The translations under genes were made by a program, and so were the position numbers. From positions 1 through 64,000 of the forward strand of contig NZ_JAERMU010000013.1 of NCBI RefSeq assembly GCF_016756775.1: 64,000 nt of DNA. Reading direction: 5' to 3'. The notes under the pieces were generated by a model. The model ran no database searches. It worked only from the letters and a program-made list of their open reading frames with translations, and was not told the origin of the DNA. Shown piece by piece: positions 16,283-25,688 of the stretch (position 1 is the first letter of the stretch; every line of letters starts with the position of its first letter). Source of the stretch: Dryocola clanedunensis subsp. sulfonylureivorans (GTDB taxonomy: Bacteria; Pseudomonadota; Gammaproteobacteria; Enterobacterales; Enterobacteriaceae).

Positions 16283-19252
16283 TTACCAGTGCACTCCCAC
16301 GGTTAAGAATGTGTTGTTTCGCTCACCTGAATCCTGATTGATGCTCTTAAAGGTGCGCTGGTACTCTACGCCCAGGCTGATTTTATGTGGCCAGGCGTCG
16401 TATTGCGTTTCGTTAGTCCAGATATTCCACCGAACCCCTACCCCCCCGATCTGACTGCCGGTTGTTTTACCGTCCCGATATCCATTTACCTGGATATGAG
16501 CGTAAGGTTCAACCGTCTGGCCATGAGCCACTTTCTGATGCCAGCTGGCGCGATAATCCGCCGTCCAGGCCTGAATGTCCTGTCGTACATACTGGGCCGC
16601 GTCCAGGTATAAGTTTTGGGCAAACCAGCCGCTGCCGTTGGGGTGCCATTCATCGCTGAATTTACCGTTGTTAAACAGCGATGCGCTCGCACGGAGCATG
16701 GTATCCGTCTCGCCATGGTGACGATCGAGAGGAACCTGCTCTTCGATGGCAAGGTAAAGACTGTAATCATGGAGCGGTTTCCAGCGCAAACCTGCGCCCA
16801 ACATAGGATCCTTGACGGGGAGCGCGACGCCACTTTCTCCCGTGTCGGCGAACAGGCGGCTGTAAACCGACAGCATATCGCCGTCCACCAGCATATTACG
16901 CCCGAGACGATACTCGGCTTCCAGCTGACCATAGCTGCGATGGCTCTGACCTGGTGCGGCACCGCCGACGCCGTTGTTTGCAGAACTGGTGGCGCCGGAG
17001 TTCAGCCCAATGGAAGAGTCAAAGCTAAACGTCCAGCGGCGGCCGATATCCTCATGAAGACAGCGGAAGTCATAACGCTGCTGGTTTTGCTCATCCGTGA
17101 GGGCTCCGGCCTCGGCCATATTATTGATTTCGTCGATAACCCTGCGGGCGTACAGCTGGGTTTGCGGGATGTCCCCAGTGCGCTCGTTAACGTAGGTGAG
17201 CTGGCGAACCAGCGCAGGATCGTCCGGGACTTTCGACAGCGCTTTTTCCAGAGCCGCTCTGGATTGGGCGTAATCGCCATTGTCCCAAAGCGCGTAACCC
17301 AGCGCTGACTGCCAGGCACTGTTTTCTGGCTCCATTGCCACAGCCTGCTGTAAATCGCTCACCGCGGCGGCGGGCTGGCCCGACTGGCGATAAACGGTCG
17401 CTCTTGAAGCATAGGCTCTTGCGGAAGGCTGAACGGAAATCGCCTTTGTGAAGTCGTTTAGCGCCAGCTGCGGCTGAGCGGGAAGATAGCGCTGGGCGTG
17501 AAGCCACCAGTACGATTCGGTGTTATCCAGACCGCGCTTTTGCATTGCCAGCAGCCAGTTGTCGCGTGACGCGGCATCGCCCGCTGCCTGCGCCGTATTG
17601 GCTGCCGCCAGCAGATCCTGGCCGGTCATCTCTGCCGGAGCGAGCGTTTTCCAGGCTGCCAGCGCGGTTGCGTAATCTTTGACCTGATAAGCCTGATAGG
17701 CCACCGCTCGGTGATGGTAGGCATCCGGCTGGCGCGCTTCGCTCTGCTGGAATGCGTACAGCGCCACGCCCGGTAAATCATCGCGGTAGCACTCCGCGAC
17801 CTTGCTCCATGCCTCTGCATGATAAGCGGGGGACATATCGCCCAGTAATTGCCTTACCGTTGCACAATCGTTCCCCACGCCGGGCAGCGCTATCTGCATC
17901 TGGCGAAGATCGGCGTCGGGGAGCGGCTGCGCCAGACGTGCCTTTTGCGCAGGGGTTGCCCATTCGGGATGCGAATCTAATAACCCCGAAAGCCGGGTCA
18001 GCAAGCTTCGGGCCTGACGGGAGTCGCCACCAAACGGATAGCGTCGCAGCAATAGCCCCGCAGCCTCCCGGGGACGACCTGCCTGCATCAGCAGCCAGCT
18101 TAATCGATCGAGGTTATGAAGATTGGCGGGATGGCGAACATAGATTTGCCGCGCAAGACGCAATGTTTCTGGATTGTTGTGGGTGGCAACGCTGACGGCA
18201 TAACGTTCATCCAGCATTTCGCCTGCGGGAAGCGAAGCCAGAAGCGAAGTCGCCGTGGCGTAATCTTTTGCCTTTAACGCCGCGGGTAACGTCGCACCGA
18301 CCAGGTAACGACGGTTTTCAGCGAACTGCGCAGAGTATCTCCCCTGCGCCCGTTGAGGGTCAGCGCTGTAACGGGAAAGCAGATAAAGCCAGCGCTGTTC
18401 CTGCTGCGCACTCTCGAACTGGGGCTTGTGCTGCGCCAGGTAAGTTTGCAGGCGCGGAATGTCACCCCGGGTTTCCAGCGAGCCTGCATAAACGAGCACT
18501 TCGTCAGGAGTATCGAACTTGCCCTGCGCCTGCAGTTCGTCAATGCGCTTGTCGAGATGGCCGGCCAGCAGCACATCAAACCACTGCTGCTTCTGCACCG
18601 CGCTCAAAGTAAACTGGCGGGAAAATATGTCATCCGCCCTCTGCCACTCTTTGAGATAAATTGCCCGCTGTAAAATTTCGTTACGCAGGGCCAGGCCCTG
18701 CGGCGAGGCTGAAAATTTAGCGTCTTTTAGCTGCGCCTGCGCAATATCCAGCGCCTTTAAACGCAGCGCATTTTCACCGACCTCGCTTCGGCAGCGGTCA
18801 GAAACGTTGGCGTCACAGCGCTTTTCCTGCGCCAGTAGGTCAGCTCTTGAGGTAATTTGTTCAGGCTTCACGGGGATCGCTGCCAGCTGCGTTTCCAGCA
18901 GTGCGTTGCCCGGCTGGCGCTTTAGCTCGCGGGTTAGCAGTTCGGAAGCGCGATCGTCGTGACCGAAGTGACGCAATGCCTCGGCCAGATAGAGCGTCAG
19001 CGGCACACTTTCAGGCACCTGCTGATGGATATACTCGAACTCCTCGATGGCCGTTTTTTCATCGCCTCGCTTCTGCGCGTTAAGCCCCTTTTCCAGATGA
19101 GGATAGATGACGAAATGGCGGTAATTGCTTAGCCCAAGCTCCGCTGCGCTGGTGCCGATAGCAGCCTGCGCCACAGCGCTACTGCTGAGCAATGAAGCCA
19201 TCGCCAGGCTGATGAGGCGCGGACGGAAACCGACTCTGTTCTCTTTTTTCAT
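16283..19252 (-). CDS. nfrA: NfrA, outer-membrane exporter of the N4 glycan receptor and phage N4 adsorption protein
   Basis: 989 residues; E. coli NfrA is about 990. It has a signal peptide (about residues 1-30, ending AVAQA). A long tetratricopeptide-like region follows, with repeats such as AVAMEPENSAWQSALGYALWDNGDY near residue 660 (ends AVAMEPEN and LWDNGDY). The C-terminal domain of about 230 residues is rich in alternating beta strands and ends in tryptophan, as outer-membrane barrels do. In E. coli NfrA exports or displays the NGR polysaccharide and binds phage N4. The start overlaps the nfrB stop by 4 nt (ATGA). Confidence 0.93.
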   Translation of the reverse strand: MKKENRVGFRPRLISLAMASLLSSSAVAQAAIGTSAAELGLSNYRHFVIYPHLEKGLNAQKRGDEKTAIEEFEYIHQQVPESVPLTLYLAEALRHFGHDDRASELLTRELKRQPGNALLETQLAAIPVKPEQITSRADLLAQEKRCDANVSDRCRSEVGENALRLKALDIAQAQLKDAKFSASPQGLALRNEILQRAIYLKEWQRADDIFSRQFTLSAVQKQQWFDVLLAGHLDKRIDELQAQGKFDTPDEVLVYAGSLETRGDIPRLQTYLAQHKPQFESAQQEQRWLYLLSRYSADPQRAQGRYSAQFAENRRYLVGATLPAALKAKDYATATSLLASLPAGEMLDERYAVSVATHNNPETLRLARQIYVRHPANLHNLDRLSWLLMQAGRPREAAGLLLRRYPFGGDSRQARSLLTRLSGLLDSHPEWATPAQKARLAQPLPDADLRQMQIALPGVGNDCATVRQLLGDMSPAYHAEAWSKVAECYRDDLPGVALYAFQQSEARQPDAYHHRAVAYQAYQVKDYATALAAWKTLAPAEMTGQDLLAAANTAQAAGDAASRDNWLLAMQKRGLDNTESYWWLHAQRYLPAQPQLALNDFTKAISVQPSARAYASRATVYRQSGQPAAAVSDLQQAVAMEPENSAWQSALGYALWDNGDYAQSRAALEKALSKVPDDPALVRQLTYVNERTGDIPQTQLYARRVIDEINNMAEAGALTDEQNQQRYDFRCLHEDIGRRWTFSFDSSIGLNSGATSSANNGVGGAAPGQSHRSYGQLEAEYRLGRNMLVDGDMLSVYSRLFADTGESGVALPVKDPMLGAGLRWKPLHDYSLYLAIEEQVPLDRHHGETDTMLRASASLFNNGKFSDEWHPNGSGWFAQNLYLDAAQYVRQDIQAWTADYRASWHQKVAHGQTVEPYAHIQVNGYRDGKTTGSQIGGVGVRWNIWTNETQYDAWPHKISLGVEYQRTFKSINQDSGERNNTFLTVGVHW

Positions 19253-21480
19253 GCGAATTCCAGCTCCAGTTCCTTTATCTGCCCGGCCGTCAATCCTGCT
19301 TCTGTTAACAAGGACTGTATCGAGACCTGTAACGATTGCTGCTGCGTCAGTATTCGTTCCAGCGTCTCCTGGGGGATGACCCCTTCGCTGACAAGAAATT
19401 CGCCCAGCGCCAGTTCGCTCCGCTCATGGCGCAGCAGCAGCACGCTCATGGCTGAGTGATTGATGTGGCCTAACGAAGTGAGCACTTCAGCAAACAGGAT
19501 CTGGCGAGGAACGAAGGTCTGCCAGATTTCCTCTGCCTGCTGCCGGGTCAACCAGCCGCGGGAGACCGCCGCTTGTACCATGCCGCGTTCATCCGGATTA
19601 CGGTGCCTTGCGTACCAATAGCGCAAGCCGGTAACCACCTGGCCGCGAGGAACAATGACATATTTGACAGCGTGTTCCATTTTGCGCTCAAGCGCCGCCA
19701 GAGAGACCGGGTCAATTCCGTTTTCACTGGCTACGGTCAGCACATTATCTTCCAGCCTCAAAGGCAAAACGGCGTAGCGCAGGGCTACGTTCGCGGGCAT
19801 TTCTCTAATTAATGACTCAGGGATATCCCAGGCGTCGACGGACTCCGTCTCCACGCCACTTTGCTCTGCCAGCGCAGCGGCAAGCTGCTGCGCGGTAATC
19901 ATTCCCTGTGTCAGCAGCGACCCGCCGAGGCGCAAGCCGGAAATCCGGTTCGTCAGCCCGTGCTCAAGCTGCTCAACGGTAATCACCTGATGCTCGATAA
20001 GAATCTGTCCTAACGGGCGCAACGCACGGTTTTCTCCGCTTACGCTCGGGAAGTCATGCGTCGTTTTGTCCCACGCCACGCGGCGGGGATCGCCGTGCTG
20101 GATAACCTGGCTTAGCGCCCGCCAGTTAGCCATAAAGTTGATCATGTTTCCCCAAAACAGGCGCAGGATGGAGAGCAGCCCCTGCTTCAGGCCGTAGTAG
20201 ACCGTCACAAATATCACGCGCTGCAAAATACGGTTGGCCATCAGCGCAAAGTTAATCCACAACAATCCCTCAAGCCACGGCCCGCCGGTGAAAATCGACA
20301 GAAATTGCCAGGCGTCTGGCCAGACTCGCTGATAAATCAGCAGCAGCACCAGCTGGACCATAACGATCATCGCGAAAAAGCTCAGAAAGTTGCTGATCGC
20401 CCCTTTTCTGTCGCGCCACAGGAAGTAGTTCAGCGTCGGGCTGCTGGTCCAGCGGTGGGTCTTAAAACCCTGAAAGACAATGCCAATGATCCAGCGGGAT
20501 TTCTGCCGCATGGCGGTAGTAAAAGTATCCGGGAAGTATTCACGAACGCAGATCACCGAGGAAGAACGCGCCCGCTGCAGAAATTTGCGTGAGTGGTTGT
20601 TCTCCTGAGGAGTGACGACCGGGAAGCGCACAAACACTTCACTCATGCCTTTGGCCTTCAGACGGAAGCCAATATCATAATCTTCGGTCAAACTTTGCAC
20701 GTCGAAAGCCACACCGTCACCATCCGCCAGCAGCGCCATCACGGCCCTTCGGCTAAAGCATGTCCCTACCCCGGCGCTGGGAACCTGGCCTGCGATAGCT
20801 TCGCGAACCGGGACGTCTTTGCCGTGAAGCTCAGCGAACTCATCGATATAGGACATGCTCGTCAGGTGCGTCCATTTCCGCTCGAACGGGTACACCGGGA
20901 TCTGGATTAAATCTTTACGGTCGACCAGGTAGTTAAATAACCGTAACTCCATCGGCGAGATGACATCTTCTGCATCGTGCAGAATAAACCCTGAAAAGGT
21001 GAAGTTAGCGCTGCGTTCAAACTGCGTAATAGCATCGAGTATATTATTCAGGCAGTCCGCTTTACTGGTTGGCCCGGGACGCGCACAGACCACTTTATGG
21101 ACATTGGGAAAACGCGCGCAGACTTCATCGACGTCGCGCTGGGTGTCCGGATCGTTCGGGTAAGTCCCGACAAAAATATGGTAGTTCTCGTAATCGAGCG
21201 TCATGGCGGCCAGTTCAGCCATATTGCCAATCACGCCCGTCTCATTCCATGCCGGCACCATGATAGCCAGCGGTTTTTCATCTGGCTTATAAAGCTCGGT
21301 ATAATCCATATGCGGATGATGGCGGTAGACGGTAAAGGCGCGCAGGATGCGCCTCCCCCAATAAACAACGTCGATAAAGAGGTCATCTAATCCGCTGATC
21401 ATCATCATTATTGCAAGCGTCAGCGCAATAAACTTCAGGGCATAAAGATAAGTCGAGAAAATATCTACAAACCAGTTCAT
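19249..21480 (-). CDS. nfrB: NfrB, inner-membrane c-di-GMP-responsive glycosyltransferase
   Basis: 743 residues from the ATG at 21480; a TTG 12 nt upstream is less likely. N-terminal membrane helices (residues about 15-45) precede a processive GT2 domain with HDAEDVI, TEDYDIG and QKSRW (the QxxRW motif). More membrane helices follow. A C-terminal MshEN region starts near residue 485: PLGQILIEHQVITVEQL, then RLGGSLLTQGMITAQQLAAA continuing to LAEQ, which fits the c-di-GMP-binding consensus RLGxxLxxxGxxxxxxLxxxLxxQ. A second degenerate pair lies at about 663-715. In E. coli NfrB polymerises ManNAc from UDP-ManNAc when c-di-GMP is bound. Confidence 0.93.
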   Translation of the reverse strand: MNWFVDIFSTYLYALKFIALTLAIMMMISGLDDLFIDVVYWGRRILRAFTVYRHHPHMDYTELYKPDEKPLAIMVPAWNETGVIGNMAELAAMTLDYENYHIFVGTYPNDPDTQRDVDEVCARFPNVHKVVCARPGPTSKADCLNNILDAITQFERSANFTFSGFILHDAEDVISPMELRLFNYLVDRKDLIQIPVYPFERKWTHLTSMSYIDEFAELHGKDVPVREAIAGQVPSAGVGTCFSRRAVMALLADGDGVAFDVQSLTEDYDIGFRLKAKGMSEVFVRFPVVTPQENNHSRKFLQRARSSSVICVREYFPDTFTTAMRQKSRWIIGIVFQGFKTHRWTSSPTLNYFLWRDRKGAISNFLSFFAMIVMVQLVLLLIYQRVWPDAWQFLSIFTGGPWLEGLLWINFALMANRILQRVIFVTVYYGLKQGLLSILRLFWGNMINFMANWRALSQVIQHGDPRRVAWDKTTHDFPSVSGENRALRPLGQILIEHQVITVEQLEHGLTNRISGLRLGGSLLTQGMITAQQLAAALAEQSGVETESVDAWDIPESLIREMPANVALRYAVLPLRLEDNVLTVASENGIDPVSLAALERKMEHAVKYVIVPRGQVVTGLRYWYARHRNPDERGMVQAAVSRGWLTRQQAEEIWQTFVPRQILFAEVLTSLGHINHSAMSVLLLRHERSELALGEFLVSEGVIPQETLERILTQQQSLQVSIQSLLTEAGLTAGQIKELELEFA

Positions 21481-21527
21481 TGCATTAACCAATTAAAATG
21501 AAATAAGACGGTCATGACGGATAGCGA

Positions 21528-22646
21528 TCAATCACTGATTCTGTTCTTAAAGAACTCAACGAGGGCCGAGACGATAATATCGCTGGCATGCCCGTCACCA
21601 TAAGGCGAAGAGGAAACAACCATACTGTCCCAGGCCTTCTTATCGTCTAACAGCCGGGAGACTTCATTGACAATGTTCTGCTCATCAGTACCCGCAAGCT
21701 TTGTCGCCCCCACGGCCAGAGCGGCCATTCGCTCGGTTTCCTGACGCAGAACCAGCACCGGTTTGCCTAATGCAGGCGCTTCTTCCTGAACACCACCGGA
21801 ATCAGAAAGGATCAGATAAGAGCGCTTCATCGCGGCGACAAATTGCTCATAACCCAAAGGATTAACTAATTTGATCCGCTCATTCTCTGAAAGAATGCCA
21901 TAGACCGTATCCCGGACGTGCGGGTTAGGGTGAACGGGGAACACAACGCAAATATCTTCGTATTTATTAATTAACGTGCGCAATGCGTTGCAGATATTAA
22001 TAAGCGGTTCACCGAAATTTTCCCGACGGTGAGAGGTGACCAGTACAAGCCTTGCGTTTTCAGGGATGGTGAAGCCGGGGTCAACATCAAGCGCAGCAGT
22101 CTGCAGCAGCGCATCAATCACCGTATTGCCGGTGACGATGATTTTTTCATCGCTAATCCCTTCGCGCAGCAGATTTTCTTTGGCCATCGCGGTCGGTGCA
22201 AAATGTAGGGTTGAAAGATGCCCCGCCAGTATCCGGTTACCCTCTTCCGGGAAAGGTGAATAGAGATCGTTGCTTCGCAGTCCCGCCTCGACGTGGGCAA
22301 AAGGAATTTGCCGATAAAAAGCGGCCAGCGCAGCCGTGAATACGGTTGTGGTATCCCCCTGCGCGACAACCATATCTGGCTTGAAGTTTTCCAGGACAGC
22401 ATCTATTCCGGTCATCAATTTCGCCGTCAGCTCCGGCAGTGTTTGATTCGGCGTCATGACATCAAGGTCGTAATCGTATTTTATCTCAAAGATATTAAAG
22501 ACCTGATCTAACAGATGACGATGCTGCGCCGTGGCAAGAACACGGACTTCAAACATAGCGTTTTTTTGTAGCGCTTTAATTACCGGCGCCATTTTTATCG
22601 CTTCAGGACGCGTGCCTGCAACGCATAAAATTTTGATTTTATTCAT
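21528..22646 (-). CDS. wecB: Non-hydrolysing UDP-N-acetylglucosamine 2-epimerase dedicated to the nfr operon
   Basis: 372 residues from the ATG at 22646. The epimerase family motifs are all present: GTRPEAIKMAPVIKAL, TAQHRHLLDQV, QGDTTTVF, HVEAGLRSNDLYSPFPEEGN, SHRRENFGEP, SDSGGVQEEAP. The reaction is UDP-GlcNAc to UDP-ManNAc. The sequence differs widely from the recalled E. coli WecB of the ECA locus, so this is probably a second copy. It sits 47 bp upstream of nfrB on the same strand, so it probably supplies NfrB with UDP-ManNAc. The symbol denotes the family, not ECA-locus orthology. Confidence 0.88.
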   Translation of the reverse strand: MNKIKILCVAGTRPEAIKMAPVIKALQKNAMFEVRVLATAQHRHLLDQVFNIFEIKYDYDLDVMTPNQTLPELTAKLMTGIDAVLENFKPDMVVAQGDTTTVFTAALAAFYRQIPFAHVEAGLRSNDLYSPFPEEGNRILAGHLSTLHFAPTAMAKENLLREGISDEKIIVTGNTVIDALLQTAALDVDPGFTIPENARLVLVTSHRRENFGEPLINICNALRTLINKYEDICVVFPVHPNPHVRDTVYGILSENERIKLVNPLGYEQFVAAMKRSYLILSDSGGVQEEAPALGKPVLVLRQETERMAALAVGATKLAGTDEQNIVNEVSRLLDDKKAWDSMVVSSSPYGDGHASDIIVSALVEFFKNRISD

Positions 22647-23058
22647 CTGTATTCTCAGAAATGGGAGAGCCAACTTGATGAATAAATTTTACGACAAGTC
22701 CATGAATGGACCGCGGGAATTTCATTTAAATAAAAACCTTACGAAACATTTTGTTTCATCAGGAATCCATTTGAATAATAATTTTCACCTACTTACAGTT
22801 AATACGTGTCAAATATTTTAATGAATGCACTCTCACTTTATTTTAATTCTCTGCATTTGTTTTATACGCACCGCCCTGCAATATTACCGCTCGATCACCT
22901 CCTGTTAAATTAATTAAAAATGGATTGGTGCTCACATTCAGCTTCACCATAGGATTATATAAATAAGCAGTATTAATGCGTAATTTTCAATGAGGCCAGT
23001 GCTGATACCAGCACATGGCCTTCCTGAAAGGTAAGTAAGGTTTCCCATTACCGATGGG
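22647..23058. promoter_or_regulatory. Leader region of the nfr operon and tail of the EF-G gene
   Basis: About 410 AT-rich bp with no credible gene. It must contain the promoter for wecB-nfrB-nfrA-ybcH (minus strand). A hairpin at 22994-23020 (GGCCA.GTGCTG paired with CAGCAC.TGGCC) follows the EF-G stop but lacks a proper T tract, so termination there is uncertain. Confidence 0.4.
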
Positions 23059-25158
23059 TTACTTTTTACGGCTGGCAATAATGTCGTCCGCCACGTTGCG
23101 CGGGGCTTCCGCGTAGTGGTGGAATTCCATATTGTAAGTCGCGCGTCCCTGGGACATGGAACGCAGCGTGGTAGAATAGCCAAACATTTCCGACAGCGGC
23201 ACATCGGCGCGAATGATATGGCTGCCCAGCCGTTCATCCATGCCCTGCACCATGCCGCGCCGTGAGGAGAGATCGCCCATCACGCTACCGGCGTAGTCTT
23301 CCGGGGTTTCCACCTCAACGTGCATTATCGGCTCGAGGATCACCGGGTCAGCCCGCTTCGCCCCCTCTTTGAAGCCCAGAATGGCTGCCATTTTGAAGGC
23401 CATTTCCGAGGAGTCCACGTCATGGTACGAACCAAAGGTTAGCGTTGCCTTGACGTCCACCACCGGATAGCCCGCAAGCACGCCGCTGTTCAGCGCTTCG
23501 CGAATGCCTTTTTCCACGGAGGGAATGAACTCGCGCGGCACCACGCCGCCTTTAGTAGCATCTTCGAAAGCAAAGCCCTTACCGGCTTCCTGCGGCTCGA
23601 GTGTCAGCACCACATGACCATACTGGCCTTTACCGCCAGACTGCCGGACAAACTTACCCTCAACCTCTTTCACCGCTTTGCGAATGGTTTCGCGATAGGT
23701 GACCTGCGGACGCCCAATGTTCGCCTCCACGCCAAACTCGCGCTTCATGCGGTCAACGATAATCTCGAGGTGCAGCTCGCCCATGCCGGAAATGATGGTC
23801 TGCCCGGATTCCTCGTCCGTATGCAGCCGGAACGAAGGATCTTCCGCAGCCAGACGCTGGAGCGCAATACCCATGCGTTCCTGGTCCGCTTTGGTTTTCG
23901 GCTCAATAGCCAGCGAGATCACCGGCTCCGGGAACTCCATGCGTTCCAGGGCAACCACGGCATTCGGGTCGCACAACGTGTCGCCGGTTGTGACATCTTT
24001 CAGACCGACGCAGGCGGCAATGTCACCCGCACGCAGCTCCTCGACCTCATGACGATCGTTGGCATGCATCGCAACGATGCGCCCGATGCGCTCCTTCTTG
24101 CCCTTAACCGGGTTATAAACCGAGTCGCCCTTTTTCAGCACGCCGGAATAGACGCGGATAAACGTCAGCTGCCCGACGTAGGGATCGGTCATCAGCTTGA
24201 ACGCCAGCGCTGAAAACGGCTCGTTGTCATCCGCATGGCGTTCGACCTCCTGCCCTTTTTCATCCACGCCCTTGATGGACGGAATATCCAGTGGCGAAGG
24301 CATCAGCTCCACCACCGCGTCGAGCATGCGCTGCACGCCTTTGTTCTTGAACGCGCTGCCGCACAGCATCGGCTGGATTTCCCCAGCGACGGTGCGGGCA
24401 CGCAGGCCAGCGACGATCTCTTCTTCGCTCAGATCGCCCGTTTCAAGATACTTGTCCATCAGGGCCTCAGTGGCTTCCGCTGCTGCGGACACCATCTTCT
24501 CGCGCCATTTCTGCGCGGTGGCGAGCAGCTCATCAGGCACAGGCTCATAGCTAAAAGCCACGCCCTGAGTAGCATCATCCCATACGATTTCGCGCATTTT
24601 GATCAGGTCAATCACGCCGGTGAAATGATCTTCACTGCCTATCGGAATCACAATCGGCACCGGGTTAGCCTTCAGGCGGTCGATCATCATCTGCACGACG
24701 CGGAAGAAATCAGCGCCCTGGCGATCCATTTTGTTCACGAAGGCCAGCCGCGGCACGTGGTATTTATTGGCCTGTCGCCACACCGTTTCCGACTGTGGCT
24801 GGACGCCACCTACCGCGTCATAAACCATTACAGTGCCATCCAGCACGCGCATCGAGCGTTCCACCTCAATGGTGAAATCGACGTGCCCTGGGGTATCAAT
24901 AATGTTGATACGGTGCGGTTCAAAGCTTTTGTCCATGCCGGGCCAGAAACAGCTAACCGCCGCGGAGGTAATGGTTATCCCGCGCTCCTGCTCCTGCGCC
25001 ATCCAGTCTGTCGTTGCTGCGCCATCGTGAACTTCACCCAGTTTATGGCTCATGCCGGTATAAAACAGGATGCGTTCGGTAGTGGTCGTTTTACCGGCAT
25101 CGATGTGGGCGGAAATACCAATGTTGCGATAGCGTTCGAGGGGGATGGGTCGGGGCAT
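23059..25158 (-). CDS. Second elongation factor G (FusA paralogue)
   Basis: 699 residues, against 704 for E. coli FusA, and co-linear with it. All GTPase motifs are intact: AHIDAGKT (G1), RGITI (G2), DTPGH (G3), NKMD (G4), GSAFK (G5). The domain IV tip sequence [10 protein letters not shown] and [11 protein letters not shown] are also kept, so a translocase-type factor is expected. It is not in the str operon: neighbours are the nfr operon and a divergent ArsR-type gene, with no rpsL, rpsG or tuf. From recalled E. coli FusA I estimate roughly two-thirds identity, so it is a paralogue, possibly used under stress or giving altered fusidic acid or ribosome-recycling behaviour. Confidence 0.88.
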   Translation of the reverse strand: MPRPIPLERYRNIGISAHIDAGKTTTTERILFYTGMSHKLGEVHDGAATTDWMAQEQERGITITSAAVSCFWPGMDKSFEPHRINIIDTPGHVDFTIEVERSMRVLDGTVMVYDAVGGVQPQSETVWRQANKYHVPRLAFVNKMDRQGADFFRVVQMMIDRLKANPVPIVIPIGSEDHFTGVIDLIKMREIVWDDATQGVAFSYEPVPDELLATAQKWREKMVSAAAEATEALMDKYLETGDLSEEEIVAGLRARTVAGEIQPMLCGSAFKNKGVQRMLDAVVELMPSPLDIPSIKGVDEKGQEVERHADDNEPFSALAFKLMTDPYVGQLTFIRVYSGVLKKGDSVYNPVKGKKERIGRIVAMHANDRHEVEELRAGDIAACVGLKDVTTGDTLCDPNAVVALERMEFPEPVISLAIEPKTKADQERMGIALQRLAAEDPSFRLHTDEESGQTIISGMGELHLEIIVDRMKREFGVEANIGRPQVTYRETIRKAVKEVEGKFVRQSGGKGQYGHVVLTLEPQEAGKGFAFEDATKGGVVPREFIPSVEKGIREALNSGVLAGYPVVDVKATLTFGSYHDVDSSEMAFKMAAILGFKEGAKRADPVILEPIMHVEVETPEDYAGSVMGDLSSRRGMVQGMDERLGSHIIRADVPLSEMFGYSTTLRSMSQGRATYNMEFHHYAEAPRNVADDIIASRKK

Positions 25159-25225
25159 GATGCGTCCTTAGTCTGTTGACCGTTGGCGGCGGAAGTGCCG
25201 CGTTTTATTGTTCGCCATCATCATA

Positions 25226-25237
25226 GTACAACTGTAC
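25226..25237. promoter_or_regulatory. Candidate operator in the EF-G/ArsR divergent region
   Basis: Inverted repeat GTACA-AC-TGTAC about 68 bp upstream of the EF-G start, inside a looser dyad ATAGTAC...GAACTAT (25223-25254). It overlaps possible minus-strand -10 sequences (TATGAT/TACTAT). Position and symmetry suit the neighbouring winged-helix repressor, but binding is only inferred. Confidence 0.35.
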
Positions 25238-25348
25238 GAGTACATTCGAACTATTGCAGCTATCGTTTATCTCAATGGTGCCACGTGGCGCTGGCCGCGC
25301 GGTTTGGGTATATTGTCGGCCGCTAACCGCCAACGAGACAGGTAGAGT

Positions 25349-25654
25349 ATGATCGCCAATCACCCCGAACGTGAACAAATCCGCCTGGAAAATGTCCTTT
25401 TTGCGCTGGGCAACCCTCTGCGGCTGGATATCGTTCGCACCCTGGCGGAACAGGGGGAGCTGGCGTGCGGAAACCTGCGCAAGGACATAGCGAAGTCGAC
25501 CATGACGCATCACTGGCGCGTGCTGCGCGACAGCGGCGTGATCTGGCAGCGGCCGCAGGGCCGGGAAAATTTGATTTCCCTGAGAAGAGAAGATCTGGAT
25601 GCGAAATTTCCAGGCCTGCTGGAAACGCTGCTGCGGGTAATGCAGGAGGAATGA
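25349..25654 (+). CDS. Small ArsR-type winged-helix regulator
   Basis: 101 residues, almost entirely one winged HTH: LFALGNPLRLDIVRTLAEQGELACGNL, (ends LFALGNPL and ELACGNL), recognition helix KSTMTHHWRVLRDSGVI and wing RPQGRENLISLRREDL. Only one cysteine is present, in the position before the recognition helix, so a classical metal-thiolate site is unlikely; it is closer to the HTH_20 metal-independent members. It is divergent from the second EF-G (190 bp between starts), which is the likely target besides itself. Confidence 0.85.
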   Translation: MIANHPEREQIRLENVLFALGNPLRLDIVRTLAEQGELACGNLRKDIAKSTMTHHWRVLRDSGVIWQRPQGRENLISLRREDLDAKFPGLLETLLRVMQEE

Positions 25655-25655
25655 G

Positions 25656-25682
25656 GGTTACCTTATCTGAAAGAAGGTAACC
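25656..25682. terminator. Hairpin between convergent arsR-type gene and cobT
   Basis: Perfect 9-bp stem GGTTACCTT/AAGGTAACC with a 9-nt loop, directly after the regulator stop and 6 bp from the cobT stop. No long T tract follows on either strand, so it is at best a weak or Rho-assisted terminator. Confidence 0.5.
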
Positions 25683-25688
25683 GCAGGC

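Noticed and set aside
16616..17308. Plus-strand open frame of 230 codons
   Set aside because: Antisense to nfrA, with no recognisable domain or ribosome binding site.
24235..25179. Plus-strand open frame of 314 codons
   Set aside because: Antisense to the EF-G gene; His/Arg-rich translation typical of the reverse of a conserved coding strand.
25205..25513. 102-codon minus-strand frame overlapping the ArsR-type gene
   Set aside because: Antisense to the clear winged-helix gene and spanning the divergent promoter region; no motif.
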